Of a stretch of DNA of 64,000 bases, positions 25,119-37,644 are shown piece by piece. The position numbers were made by a program, and so were the translations under genes. Source of the stretch: Oenanthe sinensis (lineage: Eukaryota > Streptophyta > Magnoliopsida > Apiales > Apiaceae); contig CM053810.1 of NCBI GenBank assembly GCA_028671895.1, positions 66,527,501 to 66,591,500 of the forward strand, in the 5' to 3' direction. How positions within the stretch are numbered: the stretch's first letter is position 1; every line of letters starts with the position of its first letter. The notes under the pieces were generated by a model. That model saw only the letters and a list, made by a program, of their open reading frames with translations, had not been told where the DNA came from and ran no database searches.

Positions 25119-27325
25119 ATAGTTTTTTAAGAAATGGTGAAATTTTTGGAGAAGTGGTACCCCATCGAGGAATACGACAAGGAGATCCAATTTCTCCGTA
25201 TTTGTATATTCTTTGTGCTGAAGGATTGAGCGGTATGCTTCGAGAATATGAAAAATGTGGTTTATTACATGGTTGTAAAATTGCAAACAATGCGCCAAAT
25301 ATCTCTCACTTACTATTCGCAGATGATTGTTACTTCTTTCTGAAAGCAACAAAATCGGAAGCACGAACGTTAAAAAGTGTGTTGCAAAGATATGAGGCAT
25401 TGTCAGGACAGGTTATAAACTACGAAAAATCTGAGGTGGTATTCAATCCTAATACACTGGAAGAGGACTGTCGGGAAGTGTGTGAAAGCTTGGAAGTCAA
25501 ACAAGTTCAAAAACCTGGGAAATATCTTGGTATGCCTATGTGTGTTGGAAGTAAAAAAACAGAGGTGTTTGGTTTTCTTACCGATAAAGTGCAACAACGA
25601 CTGAAGGGCTGGTATAATAAAGCGCTATCGAAGCATGGGAAGGTAACATTACTGAATTCATCAGCTCAAACCATACCCAGTTTTTGGATGAATTTGTTTC
25701 TAAGTCCAGTCACTATATGTGAGGAGATTGAAAGAAAAATGAATGCATTTTTATGGGGTAGTGGGGGAAATGATAAGGGAGTGAAGTGGATGTCGTGGAG
25801 TAGAATGTGTAAACCCAAAAGTTGTGGAGGGCTGGGGCTTAGAGATTTAAGGGAGTTTAATCTATCTATGCTGGCTAAGCAGGGCTGACGGCTACTTAAA
25901 GAATCTAACTCATTAGTTTCTGCAGCAATAAAGGCAAAATACTATCCTAACTCGAGCTTTTTAGACGCTAAAGTAGGATCGAATCCAGGTTACATTTGGA
26001 GAAGTGTATTGGCAGCTATAGATGTGGTTAAAGCAGGGGCTCGTAAACGAATTGGAAATGAAAGGGATACAGCTATCTGGGATGTCCCGTGGTTACCAGA
26101 TGGTATTGATGGGTATGTGAAGACTCCAATGCCTCTGCAACTTCAAAATAGTACAGTGTATAACTTAATGCAGGAAGACGTCTGCAGATGAGACTTCGAT
26201 ATAATCCAGGATGTATTCCAAGCTCGTGATGCTGAATTGGTTAAACGAATTCCATTACCACTAACAGACACCACAGACTCATGATTTTGGATATTGGATG
26301 AGAAAAGGGATTATACGGTCAAAAGTGGGTATAGATGGTTGCAAGGGGAGCTGGATACTGTAGACAAATGGTATTGGACCAAGTTATGGTCGTTGAAATT
26401 ACCAGGGAAAGTAACAAATTTTCTATTGAGGGTCTGCACATCATGTCTACCTACAGCTAGTGCATTAATTTTGAAACATGTTGATATGAATGTACTGTGT
26501 CCCTGGTGTCATTCTGCGAATGAAACAGACACGCACGTATTGTTTGACTGTGATTTTGCGAAAACAATATGGATTTTAACAGGGATGTCTTCAATTGTGC
26601 AACACCTGATTAATAGTTCAGCTGGCATGGTGATCAGACATGTATTTGAAAAATGTTCAAGGGAGCAATGTGTGCAAATGGGAATGGTGTGTTGGAGTTT
26701 GTGGAATATAAGAAATAAGTGGGTTTGGGAAAAGATTAATGGATCTGCTTTTGGGGTTATGGCAGCGGCTTCCAACCTATTACGAGACTGGAGAGAAGCT
26801 CAGGTAATGGTGATGAATGGACGACAAGTTGCTGGGGCAAGATAGTGGGAGAAACCGGATGCAGGGTGGGTAAAAGTAAAAGTGGATGCGGCACTTTTCC
26901 AAGATAGTAGTATAGGTTGTGGTGCAGTTATAAGAGATCAACATGGTGTGTTTCTGGCAGCTAGGTGCAAGAAAATAGAAGGAGTTTGGCGACCGAGGGA
27001 GGCAGAAGCAATTGCACTCAAAGAAGCTTTGTCATGGATCATTAAGTTACAATATAAGGAATGCATTTTTGAAACTGATTCAAGAACATTGGTGCAGGCT
27101 TGTAAGAGAGATCCAGAGGAGTCGTTTTTTGGAACCATAGTGGGTGATTGTATTCATTTGTTAAAGCACATAAATCCAGTGCTAATTCAGTTTGCTTTTG
27201 AATCTGCGAATAGTGTGGTGCATGTTCTAGCAAGAGCTGCATATTCTATGTCAGATAACGGAGAGTGGTTTGTCACTCCTCCTCGTTTTCTTTCTCATGT
27301 ACTAGAGCTTGATGTTATTGTTTGA
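25119..27325 (+). pseudogene. LINE ORF2 remnant: reverse transcriptase, zinc-knuckle, RNase H
   Basis: One continuous frame carries RGIRQGDPISPYLYILCAEG, the catalytic FADD (the Asp pair near 25322-25327), SKHGKVTLLNSSAQ, WGSGGNDKGVKWMSWSRMC and CGGLGLRDLREFN. These are followed by the zf-RVT region (YTVKSGYRWLQ, CPWCHSANETDTHVLFDC) and RNase H (VDAALFQDSSIGCGAVIRD, EAEAIALKEAL, FETDSRTLVQAC). Four in-frame stops interrupt it: TGA at 25886, 26189 and 26282, and TAG at 26843. At least the first sits where the family has Trp (KQGWRLL), consistent with G-to-A change. There is no frameshift. Confidence 0.9.
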
Positions 27326-27354
27326 ATGAAAGTACAAATTATTCAAAAAAAAAA
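25119..27354 (+). mobile_element. 5'-truncated L1-type LINE
   Basis: This is the 3' part of a plant L1 retrotransposon. It begins inside the reverse transcriptase and runs through a C-terminal zinc-knuckle region and an RNase H domain to a stop at 27323-27325 and a 10-A tail at 27345-27354. ORF1, the endonuclease and the first part of the reverse transcriptase are absent. There is no matching LINE in unit A. Confidence 0.9.
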
Positions 27355-27687
27355 GTAGTCAAAACCACACTCTTCTGTCCAAACAAAGAAGTTAAAAAAA
27401 GATAATCGTTGGATAAAGATCATAATTATATATATATATAAATAGTATTAGATAATGCAAGAACTCAAGAACAAGATAAAAATATGCAATCAAATAGAGT
27501 AAATAAATAAATTACAGTAACTAATTAACTAACATACAAAATTAATACCAGTAATCTACAAATAATATGCAAAAATTAAGTACTAATAACTATGACACAT
27601 GCTTACTAATCCCCTCCCGAGCACAGAAACACTATTACAATACATTCAACCAAGGGGAACTATATTTGAATACACAACCATTGATCA

Positions 27688-29598
27688 TCAGTTTAACGGG
27701 ACCTTGGGAACAATTCGACCAAGAAGTGTTCCTCTGCCATTGCTGCAGTAAGCAGAAGCTTGTTTCCCCTGACGATTGGGCTTTAAGTATACGTTTTCCA
27801 TCGTTATGCCTTCACATGGAACCGTCTTGCTGCAGTCTATCTTTACTGCTGTCTCCCTTTTACAAGTTCCCATTACTTGCTTAAATGTCACCTCACTCAC
27901 CTTGACTGCTGAATTCTGCAAACCAAAATTCGAAATTTATTCAATATATAGGATGATCATAGAGCCTAACTGCAATCTTATATATATACACACATTAGCA
28001 TGCACAATGTTATTACTTACTTGATTTACACATGTTTCATGATCACAATAAAATTGATCGATTATGATAGGATTGTCGGAGTTTTGACAGAGGATTCGTT
28101 CGAATGATATGTTCCTAGCGTAACCTTTTCCTCCCTGCACAATTTATATGACACTCGATTAGTTTATATACATGTGACAATGGCTTTGAGAGTTGAGACA
28201 TTGATCGAGCAAGCCTATATTATAGGTATGTATATACACTTTACCTGCCATGTTTTGATTCTAGCACCGTTGGTGGTGTTGGTGAACACAACGTCTCTTA
28301 TTTGAATATCGTCCACCTCATCATGGGCACCATGCCTCCCTAAACTCCCAATACTGTTATATCAAGACAAAATCATGCAAAGGAATGTTAAAATCACATT
28401 GTGGATCGAACACAAAATACTAATTAGAAAACTATAAGATCATTAGAGCACTAACCTTACACCATGCCCCGGTCCACATCTAATATTATTGATTCTCAGG
28501 TGTTTAGATCCACCTCCTATAGATATACAATCATCACCTGCATGCATGTCAACATATTATAAACTAACGAATCTGATATACCTACATATCTACACAAACT
28601 TGCAGTAAATTGATAAAAATATAACACAAATAATCATAGTATGAAAGTCACACACACACACACACACACTAACACTATATGATTATGTAGAAACATTGAG
28701 AAGTATATATATAACGACAGATACATACCAGTCCCAATAACACAATGCTCAATAGTGACATTAGTGGATTCCCCAATATGAATGCCATCGGTGTTTGGGC
28801 TATGACCAGGAGCCTCTATATTTAAGTTGGAGAGGTGTGCCCCTTGTACCCCATCAATCACAACGTGCATACGAGGATTGTCCTTGAACTTTAATCCACT
28901 CAGTGTAACATTCTTAGAGTTCGTAATCCGTAAAGCCTGCACAAACGCGACAAAATAACAAGATGAATTTAGTTATTTGCATGGTATTGTTTGGATATGT
29001 AATCCAAACAAAGATTGTGTATACTTACAGCGGGCTTGTGTCTTCCCTGTAAAAAAGAAACCAAATAAGAAAAAACCAAACAATTAGTATTTAATTAAGA
29101 AACTAAGAACAAATTATTTAATAAAAAGAAACCAGGAATATAATTAGTTGGATTATGATATTATATACCTTGATGTCCCACCACTTTTCTCCACGTCCGG
29201 ATATTGTTCCGGAACCTGAGATGGAAAGACTATCTACGTGAGAGAAGCGTATCCAACTATCACAATCCGAGGAACTACACTTCCACTGTTTAGGTTCACT
29301 CGGTGCCGTTATTGTACCCTGCATCTACAACAAAAATACATGTTTAATAAACTAAAATGACTAATCTAACACCAAAAATATTAAATATTACGAGTAAGTT
29401 ATTATCGACTAGTACTAATCATGAATTAATACCTCAACTGTAATAGCACCGGGCTTGCATGGGCCATGGAAAAGCAAAGGATGGGTTAGAAACTTAAGGT
29501 TTGCCGGAAAGTGCATGGTTGCTGACGAAGAAGAGGACTTGCATGTTGCTTCCCATGCTCTCAGTAAACCCTAGTGAATTCAAGTAAGACGTTAATCA

Positions 29599-29632
<34 letters not shown>

Positions 29633-29894
29633 GTTGGTGACGAAATTTCATAACAACGACTACATGCATATTAATGCATTACATATACTTAAAATTAATT
29701 ACAAGTAGCTAGTATGTATAAAGAAAAATTACGTAATTAAGTTATAGTATATAATATACACGTACTTGAGTGTCGTCTGCAACACCATCACCAACTACAC
29801 CATGATCGCGGACATTGACGACAGATAATGTAAAAGCAAAGTCTGCAAGAAGACTAAATAATAAAACATACTTCAAGAACCCTAGCACCGCCAT
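27688..29894 (-). CDS. Polygalacturonase (GH28), copy B
   Basis: This is the paralogue of copy A with the same nine-exon layout: 29766-29894, 29433-29570, 29169-29324, 29029-29046, 28729-28936, 28456-28537, 28245-28353, 28021-28134 and 27688-27915. The 393-aa product keeps the signal peptide, NTDGIHI, GDDC, GPGHG and RIKTWQ, so it should be an active secreted pectin hydrolase. The only coding change found against copy A is Pro364 for Ser364 (CCC for TCC) in the last exon. The last intron is 3 bp shorter. Its upstream 875 bp equal those of copy A, but its 3' side differs: the LINE-bearing insert ends about 110 bp beyond the stop codon, so transcript end formation could differ between copies. 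Confidence 0.93.
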
Positions 29895-29927
29895 TTGAAC
29901 TTATAAGTTCTCGATCTCTTTAGCTAT

Positions 29928-30802
29928 CGAGGAGAAAGAAGATTATATTCTCGAGTCGAATGTCACAATATATGCTATATATATAATCTAACCATTGTTC
30001 TATATCATTTAGGACATACAATTTCATTAGGACTGAAAGTCTGCACATAATCTGATTGCGGAAAAAAGAGCTAGAATACGTAACGATATATAGAAAATAT
30101 TGTTATAAGAAATATTATTATTCATTATAAACTATATATATATGGATTAGAAATTAAATCTAAGGAATTTATAATATTTAAACACTTTAATGTATGTATT
30201 TTAATTTACATTATACTATTTTGTAACTCAAATTTTTAATAAAATCATAATATCACGACTTTTTAAATATTAGAAAGTAATAAATATTAATTATTATTCA
30301 ATATCATCTATATTTTTCAAAATTCAGACCGAAACAATAACTCTTTATCACGTCCAAGAAGAAAAGTCGGTTCCCGTCCAAAATTTTAAAACTGTTTTTT
30401 TAATAGGAAATAGAAAATGAAAAATAGTTCTTTTTTGCTTTTAAAAAAATCATTATTTTTTAATCAAAAATCATACATTAATGTACAATATAATTATAGA
30501 AGAAGTTAAAATTAATCTGAAGTTGAATAATGAACACTATTGTTCTAAATAGATTAAGTTATACTATTGGTCTAATAATATTATATCAAAGTATATGTAT
30601 GTTATTAATTAATTAATATTAATGTTTCACAAAATTCATATACAAGAGAGTGAAAGTGAGATGTTTCATCTATATATAGAATCTAGTCATTCTTGCCAAT
30701 TGCCATTGTGTTAATACCAGATGATCTGTCTATGCCTGTATCACTAGGATATCCTGGTTCACGTACAGTTTTGATATGGTTTAATCATGCACGACAAGTA
30801 TG
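29928..30802 (-). repeat. Polygalacturonase promoter segment, copy 3 of 3
   Basis: Counterpart of 14281-15155 upstream of copy B, including the TATA-like run near 29975-29985. It appears identical to copy 1. Confidence 0.88.
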
Positions 30803-31389
30803 TCGATCAGTTTGTGCCATTAGCATACATATCTATTTGATCTTACTTTCACTTCAATAATAATGTTGATAGCAACTGCTGATATAACATATGACCTGAG
30901 ACATGAATGACACCTTATCACTCCATACTTTCACTAGTTCAGTTTATTCCATGCGTAGGTGTACGTATTTCTATATTAGCATTGCCAAGTATGTTCGTCT
31001 TTCATCAATGTCCATATTTTTTTCTAGTGACAGCATGCATAGCCTTTCATGCTGATTATCTGTGGTATACCTTTTTATCTTACAAGCTAATTTTAAATGT
31101 AGAGTCCCGGAGTTATATATTTTTGCTGGAGCCTTGTGTGGTAAAGAGTGTACTGTTCATTTCAGCAATAAGTAAATGATGACATTATTATATGTTGTGC
31201 TGATACAGTTCTGCACTTGCTACACTGAGGATGAGAATTATTTGACTGTAATAAGTATAACACAACATTAATCATCTTGGTCGACAATTTTATTCAAGAT
31301 TATTTTATAATCCAATCTGTAATGTTTTAGCATAAACAAAAGATGCATATCACAGAATTTGCTTGAGGAGGGCAATGATTTGCATTAAC

Positions 31390-33890
31390 CTATTCATTAT
31401 CCGACCTTCTGGATCTGTACTTGTAACGATTAGCCCAAAACAGAAAATGCAGAAAGTTCAGACAATAAAATCGTTCTAGGTGATAATAATTTATGTTGCT
31501 CCCATAGAGCCATGGTGTGTGTCCGAAGGTACTAGTGATGCGATTGACAGTAGATACTAACACTGAGCTGAAATAGTAGCCCATTGCCAGTGAGGCCCAG
31601 GAGAGAGATGTTGCTAAAGATCTCAGGCTAAGTGGAGCCTCCGTGAAGAAAAATTCCATCATGCCAGCTAAGGTGAAAAGATCAGCAGACCCAAGAAACA
31701 AGTATTGCAATGACACCCAAAGGAATGTGACTGGTAGAGGTTTAGTGGAATTTAATTGGCCATATTGGGCTGCCACCTTCTTTCGCTTCATTTCGACTAG
31801 AGCTGCAACCGTCATTGCCACGATGGAAAGGAATAAACCAGTTCCAATTCGTTGTAGATGAGTAATACCCATCTCAGTTCTGCTCACCTTCCTCGCAAAT
31901 GGAATGATAACATGTTTGTACATCGGTGTGAGTACCATAATGAAGATGACAGGAAATACTGGCAGAGAAGCTGGTGGAACCCGTAGGGATCCAATCTTAT
32001 TGTTCATGGTGGCTGCTTGTTGCACCGAAAAGGTGGAGAGCTAAGCAAGGCAGCAGTTGAGCAATATAGTTGACATGAAGATTGGGAGGATCTTAAGTAC
32101 TATCTTAACATCCTCTACATCCTTGACAGTGCACTCAAGTGCTGGGTAATCAGGCTTATCGTTCACTGCTCTAGTAAGGAACTCTGTTTCTCTTGGAAAA
32201 TTAGCTGCTTCTTGTTGATTAGCATGATGTTATAGTTAAAAAATTAGCAATCAGGGCCCCGCAAGACAGGCAAAAGGCATAATAATTAAAAAATGTTGAT
32301 CTCTTCTTTCTTCCCTCTAGAATGGTTTCATCAAATTGCTCGGCTCCATGTGTTAGCAATGAACCTTTAATCCCTCCAACACCCAGTGCCACCAAATACA
32401 GGCCTGCAAAGAGCATTACTGATTTTGCTCCTTCTACTTCCTGACATATTGTGTTTCTGTTCGTTGACATGCAGTTTGGTGGCCTGAATGAGGGTATTTG
32501 AGCTTGCAATGTAAGGATTAAAAGGCCCTGTTTCAGAAGTCAAAAGTCAGACACTAGTAGCTTATGTGGCTCTGATATTGTACAACAGGTATGTTACTTG
32601 TAATTAGTTCCTGACACTAATGGAATCACTAAAAATGTGTGATTATATGTTAGTAACTTTTAATGATTCGACTATCTTAAACAGATAATATTCATCAACC
32701 TGCCTGCAATGTGTACAACCGTCATAAAAGTCCACCTCTGAATGAGCATTTTCGAAAATAGATGATGCTATGTGAAAGGTCTTGCCACTTTTTTTTTTAT
32801 TCTATGGCTATATATGTTCCTTTATCAATTACTCTACATGTGTACATGTCCTGTCCCATTCTGAGATCAATTCAGCAATTCTTGCTAGATAACAAGTCAT
32901 GTCTCAGTCACAACTCACAAAATATGTTATCAGGTTGATATTTTGCATAAGGTTTCTCGAACCACCATAGAAGTCATATAGAGTGTTAAGAATGTGTACT
33001 AAATGAAGTAAACACAAATATAGTATTTCCCTCATGAACAGGTGATGCAGAAAATGACCAGTCGTGGCTCAATCAGGTCCTATTTGGCAGACTTGTCAAT
33101 TGCTAGTGCCACCTTTTGTGTATGTACTCTTTTTCTGTAAATGAAACTTTTAATTTGCCATCGGAGTCACGATAGTTTCTGTATTGATTGGAGTTTCCCC
33201 CCTGTTCGGATGGGGTTAGATTAATTGATAACATTGATAAGAGGTGAAGGCAGATGAAATATTGAAGTAATATGGAATAATCATTCACAATAATACCAAT
33301 TAAACTATAAGCTTATTTGCAATAAATCAGTACTTACTGTGAATACTTCAATAAGAAACTTAAATGTTCATACCATGAATTCAATTAGAGCACTTATCAG
33401 ATATATGCAATAGGTGGTGAAGTAAGCATCGGATAAGAAGACACCGAGCAGAGCAAGGACGAAAGCTGTGCCCATGAAGTTGCCGAACTGGATGGAGAAA
33501 AATGCATGAATCTCAAGAGATAAGGCACAAGGTTGCTTGCATTGGCCAGATATGCTAAATTCCACAGCTACAGGTTATAGTTGGAATAAATGAGATCATC
33601 TGTGCTATACTTTGTATTTGCATGCATGAATATAAACTTCTTTATTCTAATTTTTAAAAAAGCTTACAGAACAGTTGAATATTATAAATTTGATTAAATT
33701 AGCAAATATATAGTTGCTTGTGGTTAAAGCCAAAAAACAGATGCAAGTCAGTATGTTCCCGATTTTTTCACTTTACATACATACCCAAGACAAATGATGC
33801 AGCTAGCATGCCACCATGTCGACTTCTCAAAGCTGGCCTGTTCTTCCAGTCTACGTACCCTTCCCATTCTCTCAAGACGTGTGCCTCGTC
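31390..33890 (-). pseudogene. NPF (NRT1/PTR) transporter pseudogene, NPF4-like, copy B
   Basis: This copy carries the same lesions as copy A: out-of-frame first helix between two small deletions, missing loop after GALIA, TAG after LNCCLA (about 32042), a shortened HLERFY region and no start exon. The readable fragments (31390-32025, 32219-32509 and 33368-33565) translate identically to those of copy A. Since both copies share every defect, the parent was already dead when duplicated, and selection cannot be what keeps the copies alike. Confidence 0.88.
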
Positions 33891-35481
33891 CTGGAAAAAG
33901 AAAAGTTAAAGCCAAGAGCAAAGACTAAATAAGATCAAAGATACCAAAAACAAGAATGCACCATATTCTTTCCAATTTTTTATGTGGTCTAAATAAGAAC
34001 TTATGTAGTCTCAATAGGAGATAGAATGAGAAATTTATTCACAAGCTAAGTGGAGTTTAGTCATATTTATACCTATAGTGCCAAGTCATATCAAGTTTTT
34101 ACGGTGATTTTTTTTATTATTAGAACCGAATTCTCTTGTTAGTTAGGTGTTCGTCATTTTACGTATTAGCACCTAATTTATAGGTATATATGAAAAATGA
34201 ATCTTTTCCGTATGGTAGATCAATTGAAAAAGTTTAGATTAAAATGTTCTTTTTGTTGCTTTCCGTAAGGTGTGTTGATGTGATACTTTCCTTGCATTAG
34301 GGTACAGAGTTTCTACAGGAATTTTATTATCATCGTGTTCGCAGGCTCATTTAAGTTAATTAACTATAGCTATTCATGTGATTTCTATTGTTGCTTTGTT
34401 TTTGTAGTGCTTCCGACCACAAAGTATCATTTTTCTGTGGGGTCATCATAGCCTGTTCCTCGGTGCTACTAGTTTTCTACATGGGTCATCTGTGAGTTAG
34501 TTGTCATCCCTTTTCATCACTAGCAATATGGGTGTCTTTAGTGCTCCCTTAAATAGTGGGGAGCATGATCATGAACTTCCAATTTGGATGGCCAGGGCCT
34601 CCTGAACTGGAGTTCATCAGAAACAAAATTTACTCGGAAGCTAGTAAGCTACTACAACCATGTTATAACTTATAACCCTTCTATTTGATACACGGTAGTG
34701 GCTTACTGATACCTAACTTCTTTGACTGACCTGCTGGCCTAATTTGTTTTGTTTTGTATTTGCTTAGCTAGAGAATGAGTTATGGAAAAATTTTAGAATT
34801 AATTAAAATGTCCTAATAAGCTAACAAGTCATTCCATACTTCCCCAATGTGCCTTCCACCTGAACACAATAAGTTACCAGTACCACGGTACTGTAATACT
34901 ACTTGAATTTCAGATATGATTGTCTTGGTGTCATGATTCGTGTATAATGTGTAATATTATAGCAACTGTTGGAAAGCAAATAGTTCTTATTATATTTATG
35001 TACCAACTAAATCTGGTGTACTGACAGTATAATGTTTGATTTTTTCAGGACATCTTGTCAAACATTACTTTTAGAAACTGTGAACAGAATCTTCCAAGTG
35101 ATCACGATTAAGTCCAACTACGTATGTCAACTGTCAAGGAAAACAACGTTACGAAGTTGTAGGGTCTCTCATTTTCAGAAAAGAGAGGCACATGGATGGT
35201 TATCTCCATTTGTTTTATACCGTAATTATGCTGCAAATCAGCAAATGGCACCCTGGTGAATATACCAGAAACTTTCAGTTGAGAGGGGCTCACACTCCAA
35301 CTATGTCAAGTTGTTTCGAAAGTAGTATGTATCAATTCTTGATCTCTTCTCATGCTATTTTTTAACACACCTACACCTACCAGGACTACCTTAACTTTCA
35401 GGGCACATGATGTTATTATGCTTTTATGATGGAATATACTCGATCTCGGTTATTTGTGGTGCAATGGAAGATTCAAACTCC

Positions 35482-35900
35482 TGTAAGGGTGTGCATGTTG
35501 GCAAATAACAAACAAGACTGGGAGTATAAGGCTATAATAATCTGGAGACTGGAGAAGACAAATATATATAATATATTTAACTTTGCTTGAATACAAATGA
35601 TTTGAGTGCTGTCCTTATATAGCTCCAGCAGGTGCCATAATAATAAGTGAAATCTCCTGGACGCCAACAATTCAGCAAATACAACAATCAATAATGAACC
35701 TTATTAAATATTTAAGTGCAGGAATATAAATCTGAATATATGCAGATACATTAATCAAGATAACCTTTCAACAGTACATCTCCTCTTAAACTTGATCTTC
35801 TTTAGTAACTCCAATTCAAGTACGCAGTCTTGCAAAGTCTTCAAACTTTAACGCCTTGGTAAAAATTTCAGCAACCTGATCATTCGTTTTGACTCTGCCC
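35482..35900 (-). mobile_element. Ty1/Copia remnant: RNase H end plus 3' LTR, unit B
   Basis: Duplicate of the remnant at 19835-20253, with the LTR at 35482-35773 and the RNase H terminus beyond it. It was copied as part of the segmental duplication and is not a second insertion. Confidence 0.7.
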
Positions 35901-37499
35901 TTTCTTTTTTTTTTGGCCAAGTAAAAATCTCGTTCTATTCTTAAATATAACAGGATGTTAACCACTATTCCGACTCATGGATAAACTAGAAATTCTTCTT
36001 GTGTTACGAAGCTAAAAATGAGTTTGTTGTGCAGAGGTTTCACCCAAAAGAGTTGCTCCTTTATGAAAATTACAGAGGTCATACTGGTACTGGAGTTCGG
36101 CAAATACTAGCCAGAATTTTATTGTGCCATGAAATTTGAAGATAGTTTTTAGGCTGCGGGCAAGGGAAAACAAGATTACTTAATTGCATGTACAACACTA
36201 GGAAACTTGAGCTATCTGGATGAATTTGTACCGGAGGTGCAGTGTTCTATCAAAACCTTCCAGAGTACGTTATAAATGCATGACAGGAACGTAGAATTGC
36301 TATGAAATAAATGGGTCAGTTTCTTATATTACATTGTTACGAGAGTTATGTGTCAGTTTCTAATGCATTACTATGAAATTTGTGTGTCAGCTTCGAATGC
36401 ATTGCCATGAAATATGGTGAATCGAATTGCTCTTCAAACTAAACCAAACCAAACCAAACCAAACCAAACCATATATAATCACTCTGCAAGGCAGGATAAA
36501 CTCATTGTTTTCATGTAGTTGAATACAAAATATTAGTCGTGAGTTGATGTTAGTATGATACTAATAAACAATATATTTATTTATACAAAATATATGTGAT
36601 TAAAATTTTGTACAATATAAAAAAATATAATACACCCCAAAACTGCAAAATGCGTGTTAAAGAGTCACAAAGTTTTAAATAATTCGGAACAAAAACAGTT
36701 CTGCTTTATAATTTGTCGTTGGTTGGGACTTGGGAGGTTCCTTCTCCACCGTTTACATCATTTTCCATACAACCCTGAAATGATCGAACCTATTAGGCTA
36801 TTATGATAATTTGATAAAGTCGAAAACATAGCATGTGTCCGTTGTTTCTTTTTATTTAGATTAACAAAAGTCAAGAATTAAAAGAAGAATAAGAAGAACC
36901 CCGTAAAATATCAATGTTTTTATATACCCTGAAAAGAGCCATAGTATCATATAGGAGGAGCATATACATCAGTATGCTGTAAAGTCGATCAAATTAGAAT
37001 TTTCACAAGAATAAGTTAAGTAAAAATAAGCATATATCTTATATTTGATCATTCGACACATGATCCATGCATGTGATAAGTTCAAAAGAAAAATGCACTA
37101 AGAAATTCCTTTCTATTTATTCGCCAAACTAGATTGGCGAAAAGTGAATTTTTAGAAATTTATGCTGAGAATATATGCAAAAATATCTCTTTTATAATTC
37201 TTTTTTTGTGATAAAAAGTCGAGGATTAAACTGTTGGGTAAGTATGGATGAGTTGAAATTATGACCAGACCACCGGCAAGTTGATATAGGCAGGTACGAA
37301 AAAATGTTGCACTTGCTCACTCGTTGTTGACAAACACTGTTATCACAATTATGGCCAAGTCTAGTGCGAATATCTACAACTGCTGCTAAGTATTTTATTT
37401 TTTTTTGCCATTAAGGGCCCTTGACTGTTCATTTCGTTGCCCTACACTGTTTGTAATCGGTCAACACACATATATTTCTCCTATCATCTTCTGTTCATT

Positions 37500-37629
37500 T
37501 CTTCTTTTTTTTTTTACTAATTTGGCTTATAGCCTTACAAATGAGTATAATTCTCGGGGTCAGGTCGAACCCAGAACCTGGAACGACAGAGGATAAGCCC
37601 TCAACCACTTGGGCTATCCAACCGTGTTC
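37500..37629 (-). mobile_element. tRNA-derived SINE with target-site duplication
   Basis: On the minus strand this 130-bp element has an A-box-like TAGCCCAAGTGG, a B-box-like GGTTCGACC and an A-rich 3' end (GTAAAAAAAAAAAGAAGA). It is flanked by the direct repeat CTGTTCATT (37491-37499 and 37630-37638). Unit A has the same locus with a single CTGTTCATT (21839-21847), so the empty site is visible within this window. The internal polymerase III promoter boxes and tail are those of plant tRNA-related SINEs. Confidence 0.85.
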
Positions 37630-37644
37630 CTGTTCATTCCTTAT

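Larger units (their letters stand above)
25085..27576. other. Insertion specific to unit B, without target-site duplication
   Basis: Relative to unit A, 14 bp (11913-11926) are replaced here by 2,492 bp. The insert has three parts. First comes a copy of about 39 bp (25080-25118) of the sequence 79 bp upstream (25001-25039), with two mismatches. Next is a 5'-truncated LINE with poly(A) (25119-27354). Last is about 222 bp of AT-rich DNA of unknown origin (27355-27576). No flanking direct repeat is seen. Confidence 0.82.
22728..37644. repeat. Tandem segmental duplication, unit B
   Basis: This is the second unit, 14.9 kb. It is longer than unit A because of a 2.5-kb LINE-bearing insert (25085-27576) and a SINE (37500-37629 plus its target duplication), and it lacks the nested MITEs. 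Homology to unit A ends after CCTTAT at 37644, beyond which the sequence is unique. Gene order and orientation are the same as in unit A. Confidence 0.92.

Noticed and set aside
26882..27325. A separate RNase H-like gene of 147 codons
   Set aside because: It is in the same frame as the upstream LINE reverse transcriptase and is split off only by an in-frame TAG, so it is the C-terminal part of LINE ORF2.
37558..37620. tRNA-like A and B boxes suggesting a tRNA gene
   Set aside because: The cloverleaf is not maintained, an A-rich tail and a target duplication are present, and the site is empty in unit A, so it is a SINE.
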